Notes under the pieces: model-generated
The model's input: the letters and a program-made list of their open reading frames with translations, nothing else
Database searches by the model: none
Told to the model about the DNA's origin: nothing
NCBI GenBank assembly: GCA_919902505.1
Contig: CAKKRE010000039.1
Coordinates: forward strand, 1 to 64,000
Direction of reading: 5' to 3'
DNA: 64,000 nt
Origin: Nitrospiraceae bacterium
Lineage (GTDB): Bacteria; Nitrospirota; Nitrospiria; Nitrospirales; Nitrospiraceae
Translations under genes and position numbers: made by a program
In this document: one piece after another, positions 38,027 through 46,242 of the stretch
Layout: the number at the start of each line of letters is the position of its first letter
How positions within the stretch are numbered: position 1 is the stretch's first letter

Positions 38027-38908
38027 GTGTTACGAATCACGTCATTCAATTCTTGCTTCCTCGGCCTCGCGATCATCCTCTGTCTCGGCTGTACCGCGCC
38101 CACGCTAACGAGTCGTGTCATTGAACAGGACTCCTCCTGGTTTGTGCGCCTCGACTCCTTTCTCGATGCCGGAAGTGCATCCCCACGATATGATCATCCG
38201 ATTGTTTGGAGGGATGAAGAACTCTCTGCCATCCTCAGCCGATTGTTGCTTCAAGAACGAGTCGGCCTTATGGATAACGCGAGACCGCCGCGTTCGGTGT
38301 TCTCCTTGGAAGAGATCAACCTCCTTGTTCCTACTATTCGCAAGTCCTTTCAAGAAGCGACATCCCGTGAATGGATCGTCTTTGCGCTTGTTGGGCAAGA
38401 AGGGACGGGTCGTGAGACCACCTCCGGGGGGCTCTTTGTTGAGGCGGGCAAACTTCATCTAGTGATCGCCAATCACCGTCTCCCGCTTGCAGGAGACTCG
38501 GGAGAACTTGGGCGTGTGCGAGCGAATCCTCTTCATTCCGTTCAAGGCAGTGGCGGCACCTTGGCCTTTGACTCGCCTCGATTTGTGATCGAAACCAAAG
38601 CCAATTGGTCGGGTGGGCATCGAGCGTCCGCCAGCGAATTGATCCTCGCGCATGCTGCATTTCTTTCTTCTCTCCAGCGCACGGGCTCGGCGGCGGCTGT
38701 TCATATTCGTGGATCGCACGCGCCGGCCACGGCCCCTGAGTTTGATGCACCACGATCAGGATCACCCAAATCCGGCCAGATGGATTCAGAGGGGATCATT
38801 CTTCGACTTCGTGAAGAGATCGAAGTACTGAAGCAGCAACTGGCAGACCAGGCTTCCGAGATTGATCGATTGAAGCGTCGCGAGCCCCGCACCACACCAA
38901 CTCCGTGA
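38027..38908 (+). CDS. Uncharacterised lipoprotein with C-terminal coiled coil
   Basis: I do not recognise the family. The 293-residue precursor starts with GTG (GGGGGA upstream) and has a signal ending in the lipobox LCLGC (Cys22). A globular region of about 220 residues follows, then a charged heptad coiled coil at about 253-285 (ILRLREEIEVLKQQLADQ). It stands 68 bp after atpC but has its own context and ends at a hairpin terminator. Envelope location is inferred. Confidence 0.75.
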   Translation: MLRITSFNSCFLGLAIILCLGCTAPTLTSRVIEQDSSWFVRLDSFLDAGSASPRYDHPIVWRDEELSAILSRLLLQERVGLMDNARPPRSVFSLEEINLLVPTIRKSFQEATSREWIVFALVGQEGTGRETTSGGLFVEAGKLHLVIANHRLPLAGDSGELGRVRANPLHSVQGSGGTLAFDSPRFVIETKANWSGGHRASASELILAHAAFLSSLQRTGSAAAVHIRGSHAPATAPEFDAPRSGSPKSGQMDSEGIILRLREEIEVLKQQLADQASEIDRLKRREPRTTPTP

Positions 38909-38969
38909 TTCGTACCCCTCCCTGAGACCGACTCAAAACAATCTTAGGTGCAAGCCCGGTTCTGTTCCC

Positions 38970-38999
38970 ACCGGCAGGACTCTGGTCCGTCCTGCCGGT
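38970..38999. terminator. Bidirectional hairpin terminator
   Basis: ACCGGCAGGAC (38970-38980) and GTCCTGCCGGT (38989-38999) form an 11-bp perfect stem with an 8-nt loop. It lies between the convergent lipoprotein and haem-protein genes. The U-tract is weak on both sides. Confidence 0.7.
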
Positions 39000-39042
39000 A
39001 GCCGATCCGACGCTCACTGTCTGTGTACGCAGGCCGCTGCGG

Positions 39043-39639
39043 TTATGGCCCGACCGGGATCGTAATGACGATGGCACCCATCACGTCGTTGAGCTTAAAA
39101 TCGCGCTTCGGGCTGTCGGGATGCGCGTTGTGGCAACCGAGGCAGGCTTGGGTGGCTGCGAGATCGGCATACACCGCTTGAAAATAGCGCGTCTCCCCGA
39201 TCTTCATAAAGCCGGTGTGGGGTCGATTCGGTTGCGTCAAGATGGTTCCGAGCCCGGCCTTCTCAAGCTCGTTCGCCGCAACATTGCGCTTGTTGATCGG
39301 CCACAAGCTGATCAGCCGGTACTGAATTCCTAATCCCTTCTTGGCGATGTACCGTCCCGACTCCATTAGGAATTGAGCCGGTAGGGGCAGCGTATTTTTC
39401 TGCTCCCAATTTTCCGATGCCACGACCACACCCTTTGTTTGCAAGCGCTCGACAACATGTCTGGTATACACATCCCGGTCTGCTTCAATCACGGCGTGTA
39501 AGTAGTTAGCCACCGTTTCGATCGGCAGGGTGACCGGCGCGTTCTCAGGTATGGCGTGAGTAGGCCACAACAGAGTCGCACTTCCCAATACGAACCCCAG
39601 CAAGGCCGCGGTGCGCAGCAGGTTGTTGGAGGATGTCAT
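39043..39639 (-). CDS. DUF3365 (Tll0287-like) c-type haem protein, copy 1
   Basis: The 198-residue exported protein has a signal peptide (about 1-30) and the C-terminal haem motif CLGCH in TQACLGCHNAHPDSPKRDFKLND, followed by DVMGAIVI. The middle RYFQAVYADLAA and VERLQTKG segments belong to the Tll0287-like domain. A perfect AAGGAGG precedes the ATG. A close paralogue lies at 43768-44346, and the two bracket the Anbu cluster. One haem c per protein is predicted in the periplasm; redox or sensory role unknown. Confidence 0.88.
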   Translation of the reverse strand: MTSSNNLLRTAALLGFVLGSATLLWPTHAIPENAPVTLPIETVANYLHAVIEADRDVYTRHVVERLQTKGVVVASENWEQKNTLPLPAQFLMESGRYIAKKGLGIQYRLISLWPINKRNVAANELEKAGLGTILTQPNRPHTGFMKIGETRYFQAVYADLAATQACLGCHNAHPDSPKRDFKLNDVMGAIVITIPVGP

Positions 39640-40435
39640 AGAAACCTCCTTGGTTGTGCGCGTGGATGTGCCGGCGTGAGCAGGTCACACCCGACGAGCG
39701 GATGAAGTGTGTGAGGGATGGAAGGGGAGTCTTTTGGGTGAGAGTGGAATGACCGCATGAAATGTCAGATCGGCGAGTGGACGGTGATGTGATGAGGAGG
39801 CAGACAGGCGTGCGCGTCGGGATCAGCAGAGCGGTATCACGCGTAGCCTCCTGGAGGAAGAACCGGTCGTGGAAAGGTACCGAAGACATAGTCCCAGTCC
39901 CCTGCCTGTACGAGCCAGCGTGCCCACTAGATCATACGGTCACACATCATATTACGCTTCGATCTATACGCTGTCTAATCATCTTATGAGAGAGCAGGAC
40001 ACAATCGGTGGCCACTAGGGGAAATACGTCCATTTCTTCGTCCGTCATCCTGTCGCATATACCGCAGTAGCTTGGGCCATGATGTGAAGGACGACCTTCG
40101 GTGCGCATGAGAGCAGGTCACTGTGGGCGAGCGGCGAGGTCGCGTCAAACCGTACGCCATTTGCTGATCAGTGGGGACTCGATCATGACCGTGTGCTCGG
40201 TCGACTCCAAGAAAACATCAAGCGATTGAAACTGCAGATGGCTGAGCAGAGACGGAAATCGCACGATTGAAACAAAGTGGCGGTCCTTCCCGGTGGTATT
40301 GACCGTCGGGCCGGGGTGAGATGCGTGGGGTGGCCACTGCATCGAGCTTGGTCGACGGCGCGCTTGAGCGCGACGTGTGATCGGGACACAGCTTGTCGGT
40401 CGGTGGCCGGGCTAGCGGAGAATCGCGAGCCAGAC
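39640..40435. other. Long intergenic region with a decayed coding trace
   Basis: About 800 bp separate the Anbu gene from haem-protein copy 1. On the plus strand, a short frame ending at 40270 encodes a coiled-coil-like segment (RVLGRLQENIKRLKLQMAEQ) resembling the tail of the lipoprotein at 38027-38908, with no start codon or upstream domain. AT-rich sequence around 39935-39990 could hold promoters. No complete gene is supported. Confidence 0.5.
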
Positions 40436-41206
40436 TTACGATGCTGAATTGCCATGGTCGTGAGGGGAAGAGCGAGTGCCTTTCGGTAGAGACTCCAGTA
40501 AGCGATCGATCCACGAGGCGGGGAGCTTTTCCACTGAATCGGCGATGCGCGATTGCCACCACGAAGAAATCTCAGCTAGGTCCTCTTTTTGAAAGCGGTG
40601 TTCGAGAATGTCGAACGTATCGTGCCGGTACAGCACGACATCGAGCGGATATTCGACGCTGGTGGAACTCGTGCGTGTAGCATCGAAGGCGAGGAAGCCG
40701 ACCTTCAGCGCGAGGTCCATGCTGGAGTTATACCTCAGCACGCGATCGAGGAGAGGCTTTCCGTAGCCGGATTCGCCGATGATACAGTAGGGGGTGCCTT
40801 CACTGACTTCGACCCAATTGCCCTGGGGGTAGATCAAGTAAAGTTTGTGTGTGAGGTCGTTTTCCAGTTGCCCGCCCACGAGGGCGTGGAGATTGAAAAT
40901 CAGTCCGGCATTCTGCAATGCGTTTTTATCTTCTTCGGCTACACGGCGGATCTGTGCGGCCAACACGTTGACCGCTTTGAACAGTTTGTCGAACGTTTGG
41001 TCGCTTTCGCTGATGGCTTCATCAAAATAGGTGACGGCTTTGTCTCGAACCGATCGTAACCCCGATGTCATGAGAAACATCGAATGGCGGCCATGTTGAT
41101 GGATGGATACCTTCCCCGCGGTGATGCATTCCGCCCCTGTCGTCACCCGCGTGTCGGCGATTCCCACCAACCCTTCCTCTACCTTCATCCCCAAGCAAAA
41201 CGTCAT
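40436..41206 (-). CDS. Anbu, proteasome-related N-terminal nucleophile peptidase
   Basis: This 256-residue protein belongs to the Anbu (ancestral beta subunit, COG3484) group related to 20S proteasome beta subunits and HslV. Thr2 follows Met1 (MTFCLG), so removing Met exposes the catalytic Thr. Asp18 (ADTR) and Lys32 (AGKV) sit at the expected triad positions, and LMTSGLRSVRDKAV matches the proteasome glycine turn. Anbu forms open-ring or helical assemblies in the cytoplasm; its substrate is unknown. The ATG overlaps the alpha-E stop by 4 bp, so they are coupled. Typical partners (ATP-grasp, alpha-E) precede it. Confidence 0.93.
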   Translation of the reverse strand: MTFCLGMKVEEGLVGIADTRVTTGAECITAGKVSIHQHGRHSMFLMTSGLRSVRDKAVTYFDEAISESDQTFDKLFKAVNVLAAQIRRVAEEDKNALQNAGLIFNLHALVGGQLENDLTHKLYLIYPQGNWVEVSEGTPYCIIGESGYGKPLLDRVLRYNSSMDLALKVGFLAFDATRTSSTSVEYPLDVVLYRHDTFDILEHRFQKEDLAEISSWWQSRIADSVEKLPASWIDRLLESLPKGTRSSPHDHGNSAS

Positions 41207-42183
41207 TGTCCCTCCATGACGGCCCCTGTGTAGTGAACTCGGCGAGGTGCAAAGAACGTTTCAAAAATAGCCTCGCCCACTTGGTTCAGCCGTGCTTGAA
41301 AGTGGTCCACGAATTCATGCAGCCCCCCTGTGACGCAGTCTTCGATATCGACGAAGTCTAGTTCGGCGCGCAGGCGTCCCAATCGTTTTTCGGCCAGGTT
41401 TTGATACGATCCTCGTTCGGACCCGCTAATCGCGTGCAGGGAGTCCTCCGCTTTAATGAGGCAATAGCGGATTGCCCGCGGGAAGGTGGGTTCAAGGATG
41501 AGAAAGGCGGCCACGTCATCCGGAGCGATGCGCCCGTACCGTTTGTAATACATCTCTAAGGCGCTCGCGGATTTCAATAAGTCCGACCACTGGATGATGT
41601 CGAACGGTGTGCCGACTTCGTCGGCGGTCGGCAGAAGGATGAAATATTTCACGTCGAGAATGCGCGAGGTTTTGTCCGCTCGTTCGAGGAGGCGGCCGAG
41701 CCGCGCAAAGTGCCAACCCTCTCCATGGGACATGGTGGCATCGGTGATTCCCCACAGTAGATGGCTCGCGGCTTTGACGTCGGCCAAAAATGCGTGGAGG
41801 TCATGGTGCGACATCCCGCGAGTGACGGCGTCCCGGACCATCAGGTAAAAGCGGTTGACCTGTTCCCACATTTCACTGGGGATGATTTCCTTGATCGACC
41901 GTGCGTTTTCCCGCGCGCCCAGGAGACAGGACAGAATGGAATTCTGGTTCTCGGCATCCGCCACAAGGAAATGAAGCACCGTCTCCTTCGTCGCTTTTCC
42001 ATAGCGCGCGACAAACATCTCATGATCGCCCGTCGTCGCGACCAGCGGCTCCCACTGCTCGACCGTGCCGCGAGGAAGGTCAAGAGAGAGATTCAAATTG
42101 ACCTCGATGAACCGGGCATAGTTTTCCGCCCGTTCGATGTAGCGGTTCACCCAATAGATGGAACTGGCCACTCTGCTCAGCAT
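41203..42183 (-). CDS. Alpha-E domain protein (DUF403)
   Basis: The 326-residue all-helical protein opens with LSRVASSIYWVNRYIERAENYARF, the alpha-E signature, and keeps the conserved WG and R-rich helices (GEGWHFARLGRLLERADKTSRILD). This family has no known enzymology, but it is almost always encoded with circularly permuted ATP-grasp proteins and a transglutaminase or Anbu. It is coupled to Anbu here and follows the ATP-grasp gene by 73 bp. Confidence 0.93.
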   Translation of the reverse strand: MLSRVASSIYWVNRYIERAENYARFIEVNLNLSLDLPRGTVEQWEPLVATTGDHEMFVARYGKATKETVLHFLVADAENQNSILSCLLGARENARSIKEIIPSEMWEQVNRFYLMVRDAVTRGMSHHDLHAFLADVKAASHLLWGITDATMSHGEGWHFARLGRLLERADKTSRILDVKYFILLPTADEVGTPFDIIQWSDLLKSASALEMYYKRYGRIAPDDVAAFLILEPTFPRAIRYCLIKAEDSLHAISGSERGSYQNLAEKRLGRLRAELDFVDIEDCVTGGLHEFVDHFQARLNQVGEAIFETFFAPRRVHYTGAVMEGQ

Positions 42184-42256
42184 CGCGGTCTCCGATCAAG
42201 GTGTTCGCAGAGCCGCCGGCCGACCGATCGGCAGGAGGCGTGTGCGCGCGCAAGAC

Positions 42257-43681
42257 TCATGACAGCACCCACGTATCTTTGTTGCCGCCACCTTGGGACG
42301 AATTGACGACCAGCGACCCTTTTCTCAAGGCCACGCGAGTCATGCCGCCCGGCAACACATAGAGCCCTTTTCCCTGCAAGACGTACGGCCGCAGATCGAC
42401 ATGTCGTCCCTCGATATGGTCTTCCACCAGAGTCGGCGATCGGGAGAGCGCGAGTGTGGGCTGAGCGATGTAGTTGCGAGGGTCGGCTTGGATGCGACGG
42501 GCACAGTCTTCTCGTTCTTGCTGAGAGGCCTGGGGGCCGATCATCATGCCGTACCCACCGGCTTCGTTCGTCGCCTTGACTACCAACTGATCGAGATGTT
42601 CCAGCACGTAGTCTCGATCCCGGCGCTCCCAGCAGACGTAGGTGGGCACGTTGGGGAGTATCGGTTCCTCTGCCAAGTAGTAGTTGATGATCTTGGGGAC
42701 GTAGGCATAGATCGCCTTATCATCGGCGACGCCGGTGCCGGGCGCATTCGCGATCGCCACACGGCCGTTCTTATAGGCCTCCATGACACCGGGAACTCCC
42801 AGCAGAGAATCGGGACGGAACACCAACGGGTCCAAATATTCGTCATTGATCCGCCGATAGATCACGTCCACCCGTTGGGAGCCCTTCGTGGTGCGCATGT
42901 GGACCGAGCCATCGATGACGACCAGGTCACTGGCTTCCACCAGTTCCACACCCATTTTTTGAGCCAGAAGAGAATGTTCGTAGTAGGCGGAATTGTAGCT
43001 GCCGGGCGTGAGAATCACGATCGTCGGATCGGGGAGGTCAGACAGGGACCGAAGGGTTTCCAGCAGGCGGCTTGGGTATTCATCGACCGGCCTGACGCGA
43101 TAGGCCTCAAACAGTTCTGGGAAAGTTCGTTTCATCACCTGTCTGGCTTCCAGCACATACGCCACCCCGGACGGGCAGCGCATATTATCCTCAAGGACAT
43201 AATAGCGGCCGTCGCTGATGCGTACCAGGTCGATCCCGGCGATGTGACACCAGATACCGCGAGGGGGATTGAGGCTCCAGCAGGCTTTCAGAAACCCTTT
43301 GCTGGAATAGATCAGTTCGCTCGGGATGACGTTATCTTTGAGGATCTTTTGCTCGTGATACACATCATCGATAAATAGGTTCAGTGCGCGCAGGCGTTGG
43401 CGAAGGCCGGTGTCGATGAGCGTCCAATCCGGTGCCTCCACAATTCGGGGCACGATGTCGAAGGGAAAGATCTGCTCGTGCCCCTCGTCGCTGCCGTACA
43501 CGCCGAACGTCATGCCCATGTTCAGGATGACGCGTTCCGCTGCTTGCTGGCGCTTTCTAAGTTCTCCATCGGGGAGCGAGGCAAATTTCCGCAGCAGTAA
43601 CGCACTTCCCCGTCGGGGCCGGCCGATTCCTTCAAACAATTCGTCGTAGAACTCGCCTGGGTCGTAGGTGGAAAATTTCAT
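42257..43681 (-). CDS. Circularly permuted ATP-grasp protein (type 2)
   Basis: This 474-residue DUF404/DUF407 type enzyme starts with the FYDELFEG motif and keeps the ATP-grasp blocks in permuted order (YYVLEDNMRCPSGVAYVLEAR, then LVVKATNEAGGYGMMIG and the SRSPTL end). ATP-grasp enzymes make amide bonds between carboxylates and amines, which suggests that the cluster makes a small peptide or modifies a protein. It is the first gene of the ATP-grasp / alpha-E / Anbu unit. Confidence 0.93.
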   Translation of the reverse strand: MKFSTYDPGEFYDELFEGIGRPRRGSALLLRKFASLPDGELRKRQQAAERVILNMGMTFGVYGSDEGHEQIFPFDIVPRIVEAPDWTLIDTGLRQRLRALNLFIDDVYHEQKILKDNVIPSELIYSSKGFLKACWSLNPPRGIWCHIAGIDLVRISDGRYYVLEDNMRCPSGVAYVLEARQVMKRTFPELFEAYRVRPVDEYPSRLLETLRSLSDLPDPTIVILTPGSYNSAYYEHSLLAQKMGVELVEASDLVVIDGSVHMRTTKGSQRVDVIYRRINDEYLDPLVFRPDSLLGVPGVMEAYKNGRVAIANAPGTGVADDKAIYAYVPKIINYYLAEEPILPNVPTYVCWERRDRDYVLEHLDQLVVKATNEAGGYGMMIGPQASQQEREDCARRIQADPRNYIAQPTLALSRSPTLVEDHIEGRHVDLRPYVLQGKGLYVLPGGMTRVALRKGSLVVNSSQGGGNKDTWVLS

Positions 43682-43767
43682 GTCAGGTCTCAGTGTTTTC
43701 CGTCGCTCTTAGGACGGCTCGGCAGGGAGCGCCGCTTCCCAGCGGGGTATCGACGTGCCGTCCGAAC

Positions 43768-44346
43768 CTACTCCTTGCTCAGGGGAATCTCTATCACCAT
43801 CCCGCCCATGACGTCACCGATCTTGAAATCGTGTTTCGGGCTCTGCGGGTGCGCATTGTGGCAAGCGATGCAGGCCTGTGTTACGGCGCGGTCGGCGTAG
43901 ACGGCTTGGAAATAAGACTGACTGCCGATGGTGACGGTGCCGGACACAGACCGTTCGGGGTGGAGTCGCACGGCTTCCAGGCTGGTTCGCTCCGAATTGC
44001 TCGCCGGTGCGTTCTGAGGGTTGATCGGCCACAAGCTCATGAGGCGGTAGCGCACTCTGGTTCCGGTCAAGGTCGCCAATTCACTGGCCTCCCGCAGAAA
44101 TTGGGCCGGCAGCGGCAACGTGGTCTTGTCCTTTCGCCAGGTTTCCGATGCGGGTGTGCCGCCCTGTTTCTGCATTCGCTCGACAACATGGATGGTGTAA
44201 AACGTTCGGTCCGCTTCAATCACTGCATGCAGGTAGTCAGCGACGACTTCGGGGGGGATTCCCGGCAGGTCTGCTGCTAGTCCTGTCTTCGCGAGTCCGC
44301 TCACCAGGATCAGGCACGTTGCGACGAACGCGAGCTTCCCTCTCAT
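43768..44346 (-). CDS. DUF3365 (Tll0287-like) c-type haem protein, copy 2
   Basis: The 192-residue paralogue of the gene at 39043-39639 has a signal peptide (about 1-24, ending GLAA), the domain blocks VVADYLHAVIEADRTFY and YFQAVYADRAV, and the haem motif CIACH followed by DVMGGMVIEIPL. A perfect AAGGAGG precedes the ATG. It lies 87 bp upstream of the ATP-grasp gene on the same strand, so it could be the first gene of the Anbu operon. Confidence 0.88.
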   Translation of the reverse strand: MRGKLAFVATCLILVSGLAKTGLAADLPGIPPEVVADYLHAVIEADRTFYTIHVVERMQKQGGTPASETWRKDKTTLPLPAQFLREASELATLTGTRVRYRLMSLWPINPQNAPASNSERTSLEAVRLHPERSVSGTVTIGSQSYFQAVYADRAVTQACIACHNAHPQSPKHDFKIGDVMGGMVIEIPLSKE

Positions 44347-44476
44347 GGTCCACCCTCCTTCTCATAAGTCGAACCGGCCTCGCAACGTTCAGCATAGGCC
44401 GATTGTCATCGAGAGGCAATCGGTCGGCCTTCTACGATTGCATTCGGTTGCCGCGCTGCCGTAGCGTAACAGCGCT

Positions 44477-45412
44477 ATGCAAACGGAATTTGTCATCTCC
44501 GCAGGGGAGCAGCCCAAACGGTTGGACGTGTTCCTCGTGCACCGCGAGCCGAAGCTCTCGCGCGCGGCCTTGCAGCGGATGATTACTGCGGGCTGGGTGC
44601 GGGTTAATAGTCGGATCGCCAAATCGAGTCAGCGAATCAAAGCGGGAGATGTCATCGTCTTTGATGCTCCTCAGGCTGCACCGTTACGGATCGATGGCGA
44701 GACAAAACAGCTGGAGATTCTGTTTGAGGATCATGCGTGCCTGGTGCTGAATAAGCCTGCAGGAATCGTGGTGCACCCGTCGCCGGGGCATTGGTCCAAC
44801 ACGCTGCTGAATGCATTGCTGGAGCATTGCGCCCGCGGAGGTGCGGTGGCCACGCCCGGCGTGGTGCATCGTTTGGATAAGGACACATCCGGCGTGATGG
44901 TGGTGGCCAAGACAGAGGAGGCGCATCGAACGCTGTCGGTGCAGTTCGAACGTCATTCCATTACCCGTCACTATGAAGCGCTCGTCCTGGGTGTGCCGGC
45001 TAAATCGGAAGGTCGGATCCAGGCTGCGCTTGGTCCGGATCGGCACAATCCCAAACGCACTTCAACCCAGACGCTTCAGCCGAAGCATGCGGTCACAGAC
45101 TATCGAGTCGAAGAAGCTTTTGGCGAAGCGGCGGCGCGCATCGTGCTCAGTCCCCACACAGGCCGTACGCACCAGATACGGGCCCATCTTCAAAGCATCA
45201 ACCATCCCATCCTCGGGGATCAGGTCTATGGGGGTGAGCGGGTCGGTGCGATAGCAGGGTATGAGATTCCCCGGGTGATGCTACATGCGCGTCGGTTGGG
45301 GTTCACACATCCTGTCACCGGGATGTATGGCGAGTGGACGGCTGACACGCCGCCCGATTTTGATAGGGTACGAGGAGTGCTATGCGCCGGGCGATTAGAG
45401 GGAAAGACCTGA
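44477..45412 (+). CDS. RluD-type pseudouridine synthase, copy 1
   Basis: The 311-residue RluA/RluD family synthase has an N-terminal S4 RNA-binding domain (about 14-63), then the catalytic HRLDKDTSGV loop with Asp134 and the TGRTHQIRAHL block. It probably modifies 23S rRNA, but family members differ in target (RluD, RluC, YlyB), so no specific site is assigned. Its 3' end overlaps the convergent PilZ gene by 18 bp. A paralogue begins at 46243. Confidence 0.9.
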   Translation: MQTEFVISAGEQPKRLDVFLVHREPKLSRAALQRMITAGWVRVNSRIAKSSQRIKAGDVIVFDAPQAAPLRIDGETKQLEILFEDHACLVLNKPAGIVVHPSPGHWSNTLLNALLEHCARGGAVATPGVVHRLDKDTSGVMVVAKTEEAHRTLSVQFERHSITRHYEALVLGVPAKSEGRIQAALGPDRHNPKRTSTQTLQPKHAVTDYRVEEAFGEAAARIVLSPHTGRTHQIRAHLQSINHPILGDQVYGGERVGAIAGYEIPRVMLHARRLGFTHPVTGMYGEWTADTPPDFDRVRGVLCAGRLEGKT

Positions 45413-45880
45413 GATATCGCGGTCCAAGTGTTGGCGCTGGACGAGGAAGTAGGGGAACCGGCCGAATGCGAGGCGGCAACCGACCAGGTAGCGCGGATGG
45501 GTGGTGCCTACCGGGAGGTGAGTGGACCAGCGCACCTCGAACAACGTCAGTGAGCGCTGTCGCTGCAGTGCGGGATTCTGAAGACTGAGTAATTGTCTGC
45601 TCTGCGGCTTCTGGTCAAGCAACAGGAGAATGCCGTCCGAACTGACATTCAACGAATAGGCCTTCCCGAGTATTGTGGAGGCGTCGGAGCCATGTCCCTC
45701 CACCAGCTCGTAGACGCAAGGAGTCCTGACGGCAAACCGAGTGTCGATGCGCCGTTCGCGCACGGGGGGCGGCATGGGCTGCTCAGTCCGGTTGTCCACA
45801 ATGGCGGGCTGAGCGACCGGTGTTGGAACGAACGTGCCCTGCAGCGACCTGAGGATTCTGTGGATAAAATCAGCAGCCAT
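45395..45880 (-). CDS. PilZ domain protein
   Basis: This 161-residue protein has the c-di-GMP-binding PilZ signature: an RRIDTR pattern (RxxxR type) at about 42-48 and NVSSDG about 30 residues later, followed by beta strands. The N-terminal 40 residues are Pro/Gln-rich. It is convergent with RluD copy 1. Together with the GGDEF protein at 54977 it suggests that c-di-GMP signalling operates here. Its effector target is unknown. Confidence 0.82.
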   Translation of the reverse strand: MAADFIHRILRSLQGTFVPTPVAQPAIVDNRTEQPMPPPVRERRIDTRFAVRTPCVYELVEGHGSDASTILGKAYSLNVSSDGILLLLDQKPQSRQLLSLQNPALQRQRSLTLFEVRWSTHLPVGTTHPRYLVGCRLAFGRFPYFLVQRQHLDRDISGLSL

Positions 45881-46242
45881 TGGATCGTCACAATCTCCAA
45901 CTGTTGAAGCGCCAAACCTTCTTAATAAATAAGCAAGTCAGGTGCCTGTAGCGGGAGGGACAGTCATCATGCTAACAACATGAATTTTTTCTGGAGTGCG
46001 AGTGCGCCATCATGCGACATCGGAGGAATGCGCAGAATCATGGTGTCAAATCCAACGCACCACTGACAGAAATGAACAGGCAAACGTACATTCGGGCCGG
46101 CGTTGAAGGATGCGCGTGTGCCGCGCAACATGTGGATGGATTGTGGACGACATGTGTGTGAGGTGTGCAGAGGATGGGGATGGAGCGGGTACCTTGTGTT
46201 TGATTGGCCTCTGTGGCAGCCTATGCCCACGCATGTCGCAGG
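45881..46242. other. Intergenic region upstream of RluD copy 2
   Basis: About 360 bp without a supported gene. It contains two copies of the 6-bp palindrome ACATGT around 46124-46155 and AT-rich stretches near 45920-45995 that may serve the divergent PilZ and RluD genes. No hexamer pair is convincing. Confidence 0.4.

Noticed and set aside
42293-43378. 361-residue plus-strand frame opposite the ATP-grasp gene
   Set aside because: Antisense composition with many His and Arg residues; the ATP-grasp gene is clear.
45854-45870. DnaA box-like TGTGGATAA near 45860
   Set aside because: A single copy inside the PilZ gene, with no cluster or AT-rich region, so chance occurrence is likely.
45967-46230. 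87-residue minus-strand frame upstream of RluD copy 2
   Set aside because: No domain, His-rich composition and no ribosome-binding site; likely non-coding.
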